The position numbers and the translations under genes are program-made. Below, one piece after another: positions 43,004-54,514 of a stretch of DNA of 64,000 bases; the first letter of the stretch is position 1, and each line of letters starts with the position of its first letter. Location of the stretch: positions 1-64,000 of the forward strand of contig JASJFT010000216.1 of the NCBI GenBank assembly GCA_030770425.1, in the 5' to 3' direction. The notes under the pieces were generated by a model. That model saw only the letters and a program-made list of their open reading frames with translations, was not told the DNA's origin and did no database searches. The DNA is from Darksidea phi. Lineage: Eukaryota > Ascomycota > Dothideomycetes > Pleosporales > Lentitheciaceae.

Positions 43004-44809
43004 ATGGCAACCCAAGAACCTCACTCTCCTCGGCTAGTCTCACGAGCGTTGCTTCCTGGTAAATTATCCCGTACAGAAAGCGTTGGTCGTGTTGCTTATT
43101 CAATCAGATCTGAAGTATAACGATGATCTCTTCAATTACACTCGAGGTCGCTTCGTTTGTGATGAAGGATATGAGATGTCACAGCGCCAAGTCCGCTTCA
43201 ATGTCAACGGGCTAGCTCGTTGCGCCGCCGAAGCTATCGGAGCGGAATCATGCGTTAGCATTGAGAAGTATCCTGATGGCATGTACAACAAGAGTATGCT
43301 TCTCACCATGGATAATGGCTCTCAAGTTGTGGCCAAAGTTCCAAATCCAAATGCTGGCATACCTCATTTTACTACTGCAAGCGAAGTTGCGACAATGGAT
43401 TTCGTATGCTTCGTCTCAGGATCTATTGTGTCCAGGTACTTTAACTAACGTACTGCAGGCACGGAATGTCCTCGGAACTCCTGTTCCCAGAGTCTTGGCT
43501 TGGAGTTCCCAGGCCCAGGAGAATCCCGTTGGTGCAGAATATATTATCATGGAGAAGGTTCCAGGAATCGAGCTAGAACGTGTTTGGCCAAGTATGAATA
43601 TCAAAGACAGACTTGCTCTTGTCAAGACCATTGCTGGTTTCCAGAAAGCTTGGACCTCAGTTTCCTTCAAGAAATATGGGGGTCTGTATTACGCAAAGGA
43701 TCTAGGCGAATCAACCGGAAATGAGCCGCTGTACGTCGATGCAAATGGGATCGATATTACTGATGAAAAATTCGCTATTGGCCCATCTACGGGACGCGAA
43801 TCAATTGACAACGGAAGAGCGACTATCAACTTTGACAGAGGACCATGTAAGATTTCCGACTTTAAAAAGGAGCTCCTTTGACTAATAAGTACAAGGGCAC
43901 TCTTTAGAGGAATATCACGGTGCAATTGGACATCGAGAAATAGCCTGCGTCAGCCAGCTTCCTCACCTGCCCAAGTCTCCAATAACTCTTTGCGGCCCGG
44001 GAACCTACCAACCGACGAGAGCAAGAAAGCTTAAGGCGTTGCACTGCTATCTCAAGTTGATCAGGTTCCTCCTCCCTATAGATCGAGCTATTTCATCGGC
44101 GCATCTCTGGCATGGCGACCTACACGTTGCTAATATCTTCGTGAATCCTTCGGAACCTACCGAAGTTGTGGGCCTTATAGATTGGCAATCTACCGAATTA
44201 TCTCCTCTCTACTTCCACGCCCGCCAACCTCATATCCTCGACTATGATGGCCCGCCTGTCTCCGGTTTAGAGCGGCCACAGCCACCAAAAGATATGGAAA
44301 AGCTTGAGGCAAACGCAAAGAAGTATGCAGAGACTTTATATTTACAGCAATCGCTCTGCTCTCTCTACAATACTCTGACTTACTATCAAAACCCACAACT
44401 TTACGCTGCGCTTGAGTTCCAACAAACGACGAGCTACATGCTTCTACTCCTAGCACGTAACCTCCTCATCGATGGCGAGGCATCCTACCTCTTGCAAGTA
44501 GCCGAGTTAGAAGCAACATGGGACGCTCATCCTAGAGCTAAAGGCTCGACTTATCCATTCTCCTTTTCACCGAAAGAACGGGAAGAAATTGGGGCTGAGG
44601 TTGAAGGCGTGGTACGCGGTATGGAAGCGATGCGTTCAGTTAGGGAGAGTATGGGTGAATTATTCCCTGAGCAGGGAATAGTGAGGCCAGACCAATACGA
44701 AGAGACTCTAGACGCATTAGCGCAGATGAAGGACCAGGTTATTAAGAAATTTGCCAGCACTGAGCAGGAGAGAGAGGTTTGGCAGACGATGTGGCCTTTT
44801 GGACCTTGA
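43004..44809 (+). CDS. AIM9-like APH-domain phosphotransferase, four exons
   Basis: Exons 43004-43058, 43108-43403, 43459-43846 and 43896-44809, with introns of 49, 55 and 49 bp (GTAAAT..TCAG, GTATGC with CTAAC branch..GCAG, GTAAGA with CTAAT branch..CAAG). All phases match and the joined protein is 550 aa. Exon 2 opens DDLFNYTRGRFVCDEGYEMS, a hallmark of fungal AIM9 (altered inheritance of mitochondria protein 9)-type proteins; VPNPNAG with the ATP-lysine strand VVAKV follows, then YIIMEKVPGIELERVW (hinge), LWHGDLHVANIF (H319, D321, N326) and VVGLIDWQS (D342). All catalytic residues are intact. Yeast Aim9 affects mitochondrial inheritance; the substrate is unknown. A mitochondrial location is from family knowledge, not from an obvious targeting peptide. 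The locus lies directly after the exonuclease/LINE wreck yet is undamaged. Confidence 0.88.
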
Positions 44810-45864
44810 GAGTTCACTTGGACGCTACGATATGGCGATGGAAAGCCATGGCGTTGGAGTCAGTTGATCAGTGAGATGCGTTTTCAATGACGCCTGTAAT
44901 AATACACATTCGAATAACGAAATGTCAATGAAGCCGCATGTTTAAGATGTATTCGAGACAATTCAGGTATTCCAGTTCCACGCTCTACCGCAGCTTCGAT
45001 GACGGCGCTGTGTATCTCGTTATGGAATATGTTAACGGGTCTGGCCAGGGCGGAAAATCACGTTTGCATCACTGGACTTGCTTTGCCTGCCTCAAAATTT
45101 ACATGTAAGCTTCAGCTATGCACGCACGCCACAACGCTCAACTACAGTGGAAAGACAGTGGAGTACTCCGAATCCCGAGTGGTCATGAGCGAAGCACCAT
45201 TACCGACCATGAACTGTGCTTGTCAATCTTGGCCTTAAGGGCGTCGTCAAGTCCGGCCTAAAGGTCCGTATCCAGGGCCCCAACTACACGTCCGCTCAAG
45301 GGAGTCCAATCCCAGAAATAGGCTAGAGTGGGAGAGGAATAATTACTAGTAGCCTCGGTGCTAGTACTACATTGGACTGTTCCCCAAAGCCTGAGCCTTG
45401 GCAAGATAGGTGTAGTCCTTGGATTTGGCCGCCTGACGGTCTGGGTTCACATTGCACCTTGTTGCACGGTGCGCAGGTGGCCAAGCTTGTATGTGCGCTC
45501 CGTCGTCTCTTGTTGGACTTTCTGGCGCTCCAGCTCCCTTCAGTGCCATCCGCTGCTCTTGATGGCCTGTTTCAGTTTCTCGGCCGAACTGGTCCGCATC
45601 TCGTAGCCAACGCAGCTTGCGTAAATGATAGATTCAGGTAATACTTATTATACGACACATGTTGCAATTTCCCGCTTACTGCGCTTTCTCCTCCTCCCAG
45701 TATGCAGATCCAGACATCCAATGTGTTACAAACTATCCCTCCACAACGCGATATGTCCTGTTGTTGCTGGTCGCCACCCACCTGCCGAACGCAGCCCAGA
45801 GTTGCGGAGGCACTTAATAGCGCCCCCAGCTTCCCCCAGAAGGAGCCGCCGCTGCGGTTGGTGG
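44810..45864. other. Intergenic with short EF-2-like phrase
   Basis: Apart from 45243-45287, listed separately, nothing is recognised. The frames at 45358-45641 on the plus strand are motif-free. Confidence 0.4.
45243..45287 (+). pseudogene. Tiny EF-2-like remnant
   Basis: Fifteen codons read VVKSGLKVRIQGPNY, matching the highly conserved elongation-factor-2 stretch SGLKVRIQGPNY; flanking sequence does not continue the match. Too short to be sure, but the phrase is very specific. Confidence 0.45.
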
Positions 45865-48800
45865 CTAGACCGACTGCGCCATGCGCAGCCACCACAGCAG
45901 CCACATCAACAGCCCCATGATCATGAGAAGAACAAGCACCACAGCCGTGTACAGACCGAAGAGGCGCGGGTTCGCCAGCATAAGCTGGTAGAGCTCCCGA
46001 GCCGGTTGCGGGAGCGTGAACCAGGTCATGCGACGTATCTGCGCTGGGGACTTCACCAGCCGCTTCTTCTCCGTCGCCTCCATCTTCTCGAACTCCCAGG
46101 CCTGTTTCAAAGGAATGGTTACGTTGCCGTTTCCCATATGATGGAACAACACCTGATCACCCATGCTGGGTTTTACGGGCTTGTTCCACTCCTCGTCCCT
46201 GTACTTGATGAGCGGCCGGGTAAAGAAGCTCAAGACATGAAGAAAACGTGTGGTGGCCTTTTCCAGTTTCTGCTTCTCTTCCGTCCTCTTCTTCTCTCTC
46301 GCCGCCTGCTCTCTCTCTCTCATGACGCGTCTTCTGCTCTCCTTCTTTGGGAGCCTGGTGATCGTGGCCCCTTCCGCATTCTCGACGGTGGAACCGGTGA
46401 TGGCGACCAGCGTCACTGCCTCCCCTTCGTCAACGAGGCCAAGCTGAGAGATGTCCCTGGTAAGGTTCTCGGGCGTGTCCGAATCGAGGTCTAGGTCCTT
46501 TTCCTCGTCTTCTTGTTGATTCCCTGCCGCGCCGCTTGGTAGAGAATCATCACCGACTTCTGCATCACTGGAGTTTATGCTCTTAAGAGAAGGGCTTTCA
46601 ATCGTCTCGGTAGTAGCAGCTTGATCTTTGTTGGCGCCTGGTTTTTCCGCGTCGATCTCTGGGGGCGTGTCGATTCCGCCGCAACTGGAGGACGCTGCGG
46701 GCTCTTTGTCCAGGACGTCGTCCAAGTTCGCTGTATAGCCGAGATCGTTGAATAATTCGTCGAAGCTATCAGGAACGTCCTCATCATCTTCTACCTCCTC
46801 CTGACTAGCGGTGTCGGCTGTGAAGTAGCATTGCTTTCGTTTCACGTCCAACTTGATCCACAGCGGTGTCGTACGCCTGATGGCGATACCCAGCGCTAGG
46901 CGTAGGATAACATTGATCAGTATGACCTCGTAGTCGAACAGAGTGAGCGTTCCTTTCTTGCGTCGGTCGTCTAGGCCGTCAAACGAGTGAGCCCCCCCTG
47001 GCGTCGGTGAAGTGATGCTTTTGGGGAAGACCTTCTTTAGTTTTGCAAAAATGCTTGCTAGCGAGCCTTTTTTCTGCTCGGCATCGGGCTCGGACGACGT
47101 AGGCTTGTTTTCCTTGGGCTCTGGCTTGGTTTTCTCGAGCTGTGCATCGTCCTGGAGCCGTCCGTCGATGTCGGGTCCGAAGTCATCCTGCAGCAGTTTG
47201 GAAGCGGCTTCGGCCCAATCAAGACCCTGAAGATCCTGGACAAGGCTCCTCAAGGCCTCGGTCTCTTCTGAACAAGGCTTGGCTTGAGGCAGTAAGAACA
47301 AACTAGACGGGGACTTGACCACGTCCGCGGTACTTGACGGTGTAGGCTCGGCTGACTTGCCGTCTGCTTCCGGTTCGGTACTCTGTTGTTTGGAGTCGGG
47401 GTTCCCGGCCGATTTGACGTCGGCTTCCAGTCCGGTGATCTGCTCTTTCGAGTCGGGGTTCTGAATGCTTTCGTCCCCGAAAGTCTCAGTGGTCGACTTA
47501 TCGTTGAGATCCTGCTGGACCGTCTTCCCGCCATCTTTGTCCTCTTCCTCTGCTGTATCGTCAGGTTCCTGATCGAGCTCGACGGGTAATTCCGGCTCTG
47601 TTGAGGAATGGGACGGGTCCTCTACCGGACCTGACGACACGAAGTTGAAACGACCTCTCGTGAGATCGTTGAGCAACGCACCCACATCGCCCCAAGGAAT
47701 GGCAGCGCGATACCGCTCGAGCATCTTCTCGTCTTCGGAAATATGGAGGATAAATGCCAACACGTTGACCCAGAACGGCAGCGTATGGACGGACTGGCCG
47801 ACTCGCGCCACGACTTCTGTGACTCTGCTTATGAGGCTCGTGGCATTTTCCACCACCTTTGCGTTGAGCCGGACCCTCGGGCCCATTTCGGGGGCCTTTG
47901 CAGTGTGCGACAAGAGGATGCAGAACAATTCGATGGAGATCATCCGCCTGTAGTTGATCACATAGTCAGTGTCCCAGCTCGGTGTGTTGTAGTACAGGAG
48001 ATTCTTACCCAAATTCGGCCTTCTCCTTGCCTCCGGCCTTCATACTCTTATCGAGGGCTTCGACAAATGAATCAAGTTTGGGCGTGGATTTCTTGGCCGA
48101 CGATGGCGGGAATGCGACAAGTTGGTAGACTTCGAGCCAGTGTTTCAAACAGGCACGGTCGTCTCCCTCCAGGTCTAGACAGAAAGTGACCGCCGGTTCT
48201 GGGGTGTCCTCGGCGTCTGAGTCTGGGTATTGAACGAATTCTTCAAAACAGTCGTCGGGGTCGCAGGCGGACTTGTCATCACCTGCATCTGCTTCCTCGA
48301 AGAGCTCTTCCAGTGCTTTCTCTATCCCCTCATTCTGGTGCCCCGCAAAGTAGCGCGCCAGGGCCAAAGAATGTAAACGTCGTAGGCGGTCTCTTCTAAC
48401 GAGGCCCAGAATATAGTTTGCACCGGAGATGCCGTCCCCTTCTCCAATCAGGGTTCGGGCTTCAAGCTGGGCAGCGTCCAGCCAGAGCTTACGATCGCTT
48501 GGAAAGTTGATGCTCCTAGGACGACACATGAGTATTGCGACAACTTTGCGGCCGGGAGAAAGGAACGCAGACCAACTTACAATCTACTAAAGATCAACGC
48601 CCTGTATCTCACCAGATCCTGTTTGACGGAGCATTGGTCGGTGAGACGAGACACGGTGTTGCCCAGAGTAACGGCGGTGTAAGCGCAGATATATCCGATT
48701 AACAACTTGATGCTGTCGTCCCCGTATTCTTTGGACGCCTCCTGTAGGTATTCAACAACCTCAAGGAACGCATCGTCCCAGAACAATTTCAAGACTCTCT

Positions 48801-49602
48801 GTTCCCGGAGCAAGATGGTCGTTTTCTCGTGAGAAACCCCAAGCACGGGCTGCCCGGATGTCGCGATGAGGTCACTGAAAGTGTCGACCAGGACCTTGAG
48901 CGGATACATCGTATCGAGAGCCAAAAACTCGATATTAGGACACAACATTGATGTCTGGCGCAGTAACTTCCTGAAAGGCGTAACAACTTCACGGATACGG
49001 GCGCCCTGTGCCTGCAAGCTCTCCAAGAGCCGGCAGAGCCTCGCGTAGGCTTCCTCAACAGTAGTTTGTGTGTTCCTGGAGTCGTCGACGTGTGGCTGAT
49101 CTCTGCGGAGCCGTAGATGGAACGCCGTGCCGGCTTTTTCGTCACCATTGTCAAATACCTTGACGTGGGTCAATGCATCCTGCGGATCATCTCTACAGCA
49201 GCCCGGGCAAGAAAACTGGCTGTGCTCGATTTCGCACTTGTACCTGCCTTGAAAAGTGTCTGCGTGCGCTCTCAACCAATATGTGGGAAGCTTAGAATCA
49301 TCCATTGCGAACGAGAAAGCATAGGTGGGGGGAGAGGCAATGGCCTGGCCTGTGCTCTCGAATGGAAAGCCAGACATTGGGACCTCCTGGGTGGGCTTTT
49401 GAACCCGCGCCGTGGATGAGGCTCTGCTCTGGACCATAAGGATCTGGCTGACTATGTGCGTGAACGTCTTGTTTGCACGGAAGGGATGGGGTGGAGGGGG
49501 GAGGGGGTTGCACTGCTCTTTGGACGACGGAGATGAGTGGCGGCATTCTACTGGCCAAAGAGTCTGACCGGAGGGGCCGAGAGGATGCAGCAGGGTAAGC
49601 AT
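45865..49602 (-). CDS. Large three-exon protein with C-terminal membrane anchor (1,203 aa)
   Basis: Exon 1 49602-48581, exon 2 48515-48009, exon 3 47947-45865; introns of ~65 bp (GTAAGT..CCTAG) and 61 bp (GTAAGA..CTACAG). Phases agree. The first ~510 residues are helical (LRLRRDQPHVDD, EAYARLCRLLESLQAQ, IEFLALDTMYPLKVLVDTFS, AAQLEARTLIGEGDG) with a short CPGCC cluster near residue 134. Exon 3 begins with another helical block (RMISIELFCILLSHTAKAPE, LPFWVNVLAFILH, AAIPWGDVGALLNDL) faintly like the helical region of Est1/SMG7-type proteins. Acidic disordered linkers follow, with two DSKEQ/DSKQQ repeats, a helical segment, a basic coiled coil (ESRRRVMREREQAAREKKRT) and finally a single transmembrane helix (YTAVVLVLLMIMGLLMWLLW) a few residues from the C-terminus, suggesting a tail-anchored protein facing the cytosol. 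The ATG at 49602 may not be the true start; internal Met codons precede MDDSKLPTYWLRAH. Confidence 0.75.
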
Positions 49603-49921
49603 GGTTTGATGTTACATTCCCGTCCACGACCAATCACACAAAAGCGGGTGGCTGGAGGATCCATGCCGCCTGGGCTCATGTGCCACCCACCACAACGCCG
49701 ATCGCTCGCCGTCGCCACTTGCTCGCCTGTCGTCTCTCAGGACCTTTGCTACCTAGCACCGGATTGTTATCATATAGAACAGCATCTATAAGCTTTATAT
49801 TATCAAGTCCTCTAATATCGAAGTCTGTGCCTTCTCGCCTAACAAGGTCTCTCGATGGTGAGGACTGTTCAGCTTCTCGACCTTCCTTACCGCCAGAACG
49901 AACTAGAAGAATGCCGAAGCT

Positions 49922-49996
49922 AGATCCGTATTAGAAATCATCGAGCATGAGAGATGAAGCCAGATCCGTATTAGAAATCATCGAGCATGAGAGATG
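49922..49996 (+). repeat. 40-bp tandem duplication
   Basis: Unit beginning AGATCCGTATTAGAAATCAT at 49922 repeats perfectly from 49962 for 35 bases. Confidence 0.85.
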
Positions 49997-50376
49997 CAGT
50001 GTGCAGCATCTATTCTGCCGCACCAAGGCCTTCAAGCTGTAGTACAAATTCATATCTGCACAGCGCACGATTGGCTAGAAAGCGCTACGCCCGGCGAAGG
50101 TGGGGCTATCGAGACGGGCTGCTCCCCCCCTATCGCCGCCACCAAGCTTGGCAAAAAAGTCACCTGTTTTCTAGCGCTCCCAAGGTAGGTCCCCAGCCAG
50201 CAGCACTCCGAGAGCCCTGAGGGCCCTAGCAGGCTCAGCTACCGCCAACGAATCGAGATCCTTACCCTGTGCAACTACGCTGGGGGAAGCTCGCCCTCGA
50301 TTCTACAAGACTATGGGGGGGAGCTCGCCCTCCCTGACAGCAGCAAGCATGTCTTCCTACCCACGCCATCCTTCGC

Positions 50377-50501
50377 ATGCAAGCAATGACACATAGATCG
50401 GATGCAAGCAATGACACGTAGATCGGATGCAAACAATGGCACATAGATCAGATGCTAGCAATGACACATAGATCGGATACAAGCAATGACACATAGATTG
50501 G
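50377..50501 (+). repeat. 25-bp minisatellite, five copies
   Basis: Five contiguous 25-bp units (ATGCAAGCAATGACACATAG + ATCGG) with a few substitutions, exactly 125 bp. The unit length is not a multiple of three, so it is not a coding repeat; there are no unique spacers. Confidence 0.9.
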
Positions 50502-51694
50502 GCATCAACCGACCCGGCACTTAACCATGTCGCATCTGCCGTACTTTCACGCGGTTGCACCTCATGGGCAAGGGAGGAGGCGTGCGCTGTCGAGAAGACG
50601 ACGCTGTCGAGGTGGTAGGTGCGTGAGAGTGTGGGCGCACTGCATCAAGCGGTTCAGTGGTGGAATATTGGAATGCGGTGGAACATTGGAATGTTAGCCG
50701 TGAAGCGTACGACTTGTGCGGTGATCGGTGCGATGCATGCTCATCACTCGATGTGAAGGACTGTTGAAGATTGTTGAGGTAGATACGACATGCGTGTCAG
50801 CATCGTGCGGGGCCGCAGTTGACGTCACCATCTCCTGAATGCAGCAAAGATTCCGGCCACGGCAGAAGCAATTGGCCTGCGATTGTCGATGGTGCGTATA
50901 TACACAGGGATTGGAAATTGTTGGGCCGGGTAAAGGAGGCGGTGGATAGCACAATCATTTGAGAAAGAATGCATGCGACGAGGACAGAGAGGACGAGACG
51001 AAGCCCTTGCGCCGCTCCTCAGAGCGTGCAGAGAACGGGCCAGACCCGGGGCCCCGCGGGATCGTCCGCAGCGCTAGGCGATTTTGAGCGATAGGTGACG
51101 GCTCGCTACCAGACCATCAACGGGCGTTCACTGCGCCTCGCACCAATGGCGGGCTGACACACGGTGCCCTCTCCCCGCCCTCTCCCTTGGCATCTGCGCT
51201 AAATCGACAAGAATAGCGAGATATTATCCATCGCCAGCTCCGTGAAGAGCTCGCTTCAGGCTGAAATGGAGTTCGCATGCGGGGTTAAGGCTAGTCGAGT
51301 AATGCAATTTTTCCGCCGCCACGGTGCGACATTGTGAGGCAGACTTTGCATGTCGAGTATGCAGCCTCGGTGGCGATGGGTGGTCAGCAGCTCGATCGAA
51401 TTCGCACGACTTGCGCGGCTCGCCCTGTGATTGGCGGCATCCTCGGGTTGGCTCGCATTACCTACAGGATGGAGGATAGACGCTTGCTGCCCCGTGCCAA
51501 AGGATGAAACATCCTGGCTCCGAAAGCATTGACCTGCCTGGGGGAGGGGGTGGCAATTGGATGACAATTGATGGCAATGCCATAGCAACAAGCATCGCAA
51601 TCAGGTGGCAGGGGTATGCGGCTTCGTGCCCGACATTCCTTCAGCGCTCTAGCCGACCACCAAGTTTAAGGGTATCACAAATAACAAGGTTTTA

Positions 51695-51843
51695 TATTAG
51701 GCTAGCTCACACACCAGATCAGGTCACATGACTGCTCCTGGCTGCTACTCTATATAAGCCGCTCTCATACAGAGCTCTTACAATCAACCGCAGTTCTCAC
51801 TTCTTTCCCTCACAGTGATTCACTCTGAACCCTCACTGTGATA
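51695..51843 (+). mobile_element. Solo LTR of the copia family
   Basis: 149 bp from TATTAGGCTAGCTC to CACTGTGATA, matching the LTRs at 8203 and 14016 except for a 12-bp deletion (CGCCGCATTCTG region) and scattered transitions. It is flanked by a perfect 5-bp target duplication TTTTA (51690-51694 and 51844-51848), showing that a complete element once inserted here and was removed by LTR-LTR recombination. The LTR TATA box (TATATAA, 51751) is intact and points toward the gene at 51930. Confidence 0.88.
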
Positions 51844-51929
51844 TTTTAAGATAGCTTATTCTCGCTTCTTGCTCCTCGTCTTCTCTCCCCCATCATCAAC
51901 TGCACAATCGCAACCACATCTCTTCGCGA

Positions 51930-52464
51930 TGGCTACGTTCAACGAGACCGAACCGAACAAAAACCCGCTTCTGGACCCCGCTATTTCCGAGCTGGGTGAA
52001 GCTTGGTCCTTCACGTTGCGCGTCTTGGACGATAAGGGAAGTTCATTTGACGCGTCTGCTTGATGATCGCTACTGACGTGTTACAGAAGCCCATCTTTGT
52101 CGCAAACGATTTTTTTGAGGACGAGGCGCTTATGGCCCTCGTTGTCAAAATACGAAAAGCCTATGGCATGACGATCAACGTCAGGGACTATCCGATGGTG
52201 CCCGGAACCGTGAACTTTCGACGTGCCAAATACACGTCCGCTCAAACCGACCCTTCGGATGGCCTCACCGTCATCCATTGCGCCGGACAGACGTTAATGA
52301 AGGTGCTACAGATAGTCGATGAGAATGCCCTCGCCATTAAGGAAGACCAGGACATGAAGCCCGATCCGGACCTGGAGATCGTTGAAGGATACGACGCAAC
52401 CGTTGAAGGATACGACGCAACCGTTGAAGGATACGACGCAACCGTTGAAGGATACGACGCTTGA
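51930..52464 (+). CDS. Small hypothetical protein with EGYDATV repeats and damaged splice donor
   Basis: Exon 1 from ATG at 51930 (MATFNETEPNKNPLLDPAIS) to AAG at 52036; exon 2 from 52087 (KPIFVANDFFEDEALMALVV) to the TGA at 52464. The intervening 50 bp has a CTGAC branch site and TTACAG acceptor, and splicing in phase 0 restores one frame (VLDDK + KPIF). The donor, however, reads GGAAGT rather than GTAAGT, so the T of the obligatory GT is G. Without splicing translation stops at 52063. The C-terminus has four EGYDATV-type units from a 21-bp tandem repeat. No family recognised. The start lies 86 bp after the solo LTR, so the LTR may supply the promoter. Confidence 0.55.
52381..52460 (+). repeat. 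21-bp coding tandem repeat
   Basis: GTTGAAGGATACGACGCAAC + C repeated 3.8 times without a mismatch; encodes VEGYDAT units. Perfect identity implies recent expansion. Confidence 0.9.
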
Positions 52465-54514
52465 AAGGCTGCCGCCGACCACGAGGTCGCGCGGAGGGGC
52501 GAGGATTTCCCGTCGAAGCTCGACGAGCAAACCCCGGCGTCGCGGATAGTTGTGTGATGGAGCCAGGATGCCGGGACTTGCAGCATATATTATAGATAAT
52601 ACGAATTCATCTTCGCGTTCTGCTCTACCTTTTGCGCGATTGCCCCTGATCAAATGATTTGTTAACATAAGCGCGGTGTTGACTCCAGGGCTGGCTGTGT
52701 TTTTCGTGATTCTAATCACCTCCTTGTGTTTCAATGTTTCGACATCTCACGCAACAGCACAGGCAGCAATTACACGACAATGACAGCTCCCAATTCACTA
52801 ATGATACACCTCGTCGCTCACGATCGACAGTACTATGTACAGCTCTGCCGCTCTATTATCGTGTATAAGGTGTGGGTATAGCACCTCTACTGTGTACAAA
52901 TTCCTACTGTGTTTCGTGCGGACCTTCTGAAGAGACTCCCACTATGCAAATCCAAATCAAATAAGCGCGGCTGATGCGGGTTGCCGCGTGAATGGATGAT
53001 TGGTGCTGATGGCGGCCCCTGGTCTGGGTGGTCACCTTCAGGCAGGCAGGGTCGATTCCACGCCGACTACAGTCGCGTCCGAGAAAGCCGCGATTCACTT
53101 GATTCTTCGCCATCATCATTCCAGATCGCGCGCTACGGGTTTTGGCCCGATCATAAGGATACCACAAAGTTGTGCCCACTTGACCTCCTAGACCAGAACG
53201 ACTACAATTCAACACGGATATTGTAGCAGGGCAACTCCTGCTCAGGAAGTTTTCTAGTTCCTAAATTGTCTCTACGAAGCCAATTTACCCGCACATGCCG
53301 TGTATATGCCTCTCCATATAGTTGAGCCATGGGACTGAGAGTTATGGATAAGGGGTCTACCGCCCCGGATAGGTACAAGCTGGACACGCGATTTACGCCT
53401 GTAGCCCTTCGCCCAGCAATGCCTCCATGAAATTCACACATAATGACAAGTATAATAGAACCTTGGTTACTTTACTCCAAATATGGCGAATCGGCTACTT
53501 TATCGCAAGCAAGTCTGCGTTCGCAGAACTGGGCGTGCAAAGTACTAATGATCTTGATTTTAGGTCCGACAGCATTGCCTACCGTGACCCAAATAAATCG
53601 AGAGAGCACCGGTATAGACGAAATCGCAAGAGAAGCAAGGGCTCCAACGACTCCAAGAAGAGACGGTAGCTAGTCAAGCACCAAATACGGAAGATTAGCG
53701 CTGGCGCTATAACGGGGGCTTGTAGATATGCGGACGGTTACGCTAGGATCAGTGCGGTGCAGATCGATCTAGGCAATAAGCGCAAAGTGGTACTCTGGGG
53801 TTTCAGACGGCTGTCATTTGCTTGATGCGAGAGAGTGCTACTGTAGTAACAGGTGGTCTATTAGCGGGTACTAAGCCTTTGAGAGCAAAAAGCTAGTAAT
53901 TTTCATTATCCTCCTCGTAGGAACACTCATCGCAAGCGATTGCACCGACAGTCCTCTGGACACAACACTATGGACCCCGCAAAATAAATCTTCTATGTCG
54001 TCTCGCGCATCTAGCAATGAAACAGTTGCCCATCCTCTCCTCCAACTTTTGGAAACCATCCTCGATGCGCACAAGCTCCGCAATTTTCATAGATTCAGCC
54101 GTACCCGCCCAGGGCCACCAAAAAGGCTGGGGAGGTGGGTACAGTGTTCGGAGCAGGACAGGAATGTGGACGATCATCCTGATAATAACAACCTTGAGAG
54201 ATCACATACAGGAGGCGGAACACCGCAAGGATGGCATAGGATATCCAGTTAAGAGGGTAGAAGACGCCGGCTCGGCCAGGGTGTGTAGCTAGTTTTGTGA
54301 CGGGAAATCGGGAAAGTGTTTCTTCTCTGGTGACGAGAACTTGCTAAGTGTACGCAGTCGGCGCGACAGCATCCCAAACGTCGACTTAAGAAGCATACAT
54401 TGCAGATTCATGATCGGAAGGTATTTTTAAGCAGACCTTCGCCTTCCATAACTCCTGGTAGCCCATACACATGGTCTTCTCCTCTGCGGTACGTTATGGC
54501 GCATATCGCACGTA
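52465..54514. other. Intergenic with gene debris
   Basis: No intact gene. Beyond the TGA at 52464 the same frame stays open for another 30 codons, suggesting the small gene once ended later. At about 54000-54290 the minus strand shows coding-like pieces in two frames (YPLNWISYAILAVFRLLYVI, a membrane-helix-like phrase, and ESMKIAELVRIEDGFQKLEE), probably a degenerate membrane protein. Confidence 0.4.

Larger units (their letters stand above)
49603..51689. other. Gene-free region with minisatellites
   Basis: No gene recognised in 2.1 kb. It holds a 40-bp duplication (49922-49996) and a 25-bp five-copy minisatellite (50377-50501), listed separately. Composition is normal, so it is not RIPed. 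Confidence 0.5.

Noticed and set aside
50377..50501. CRISPR-like array
   Set aside because: Units are contiguous 25-mers without spacers and the genome is eukaryotic; it is a minisatellite.
45272..52246. 15-mer TACACGTCCGCTCAA shared between 45.3 kb and 52.2 kb
   Set aside because: One shared 15-mer is expected by chance in 64 kb and the flanks do not align.
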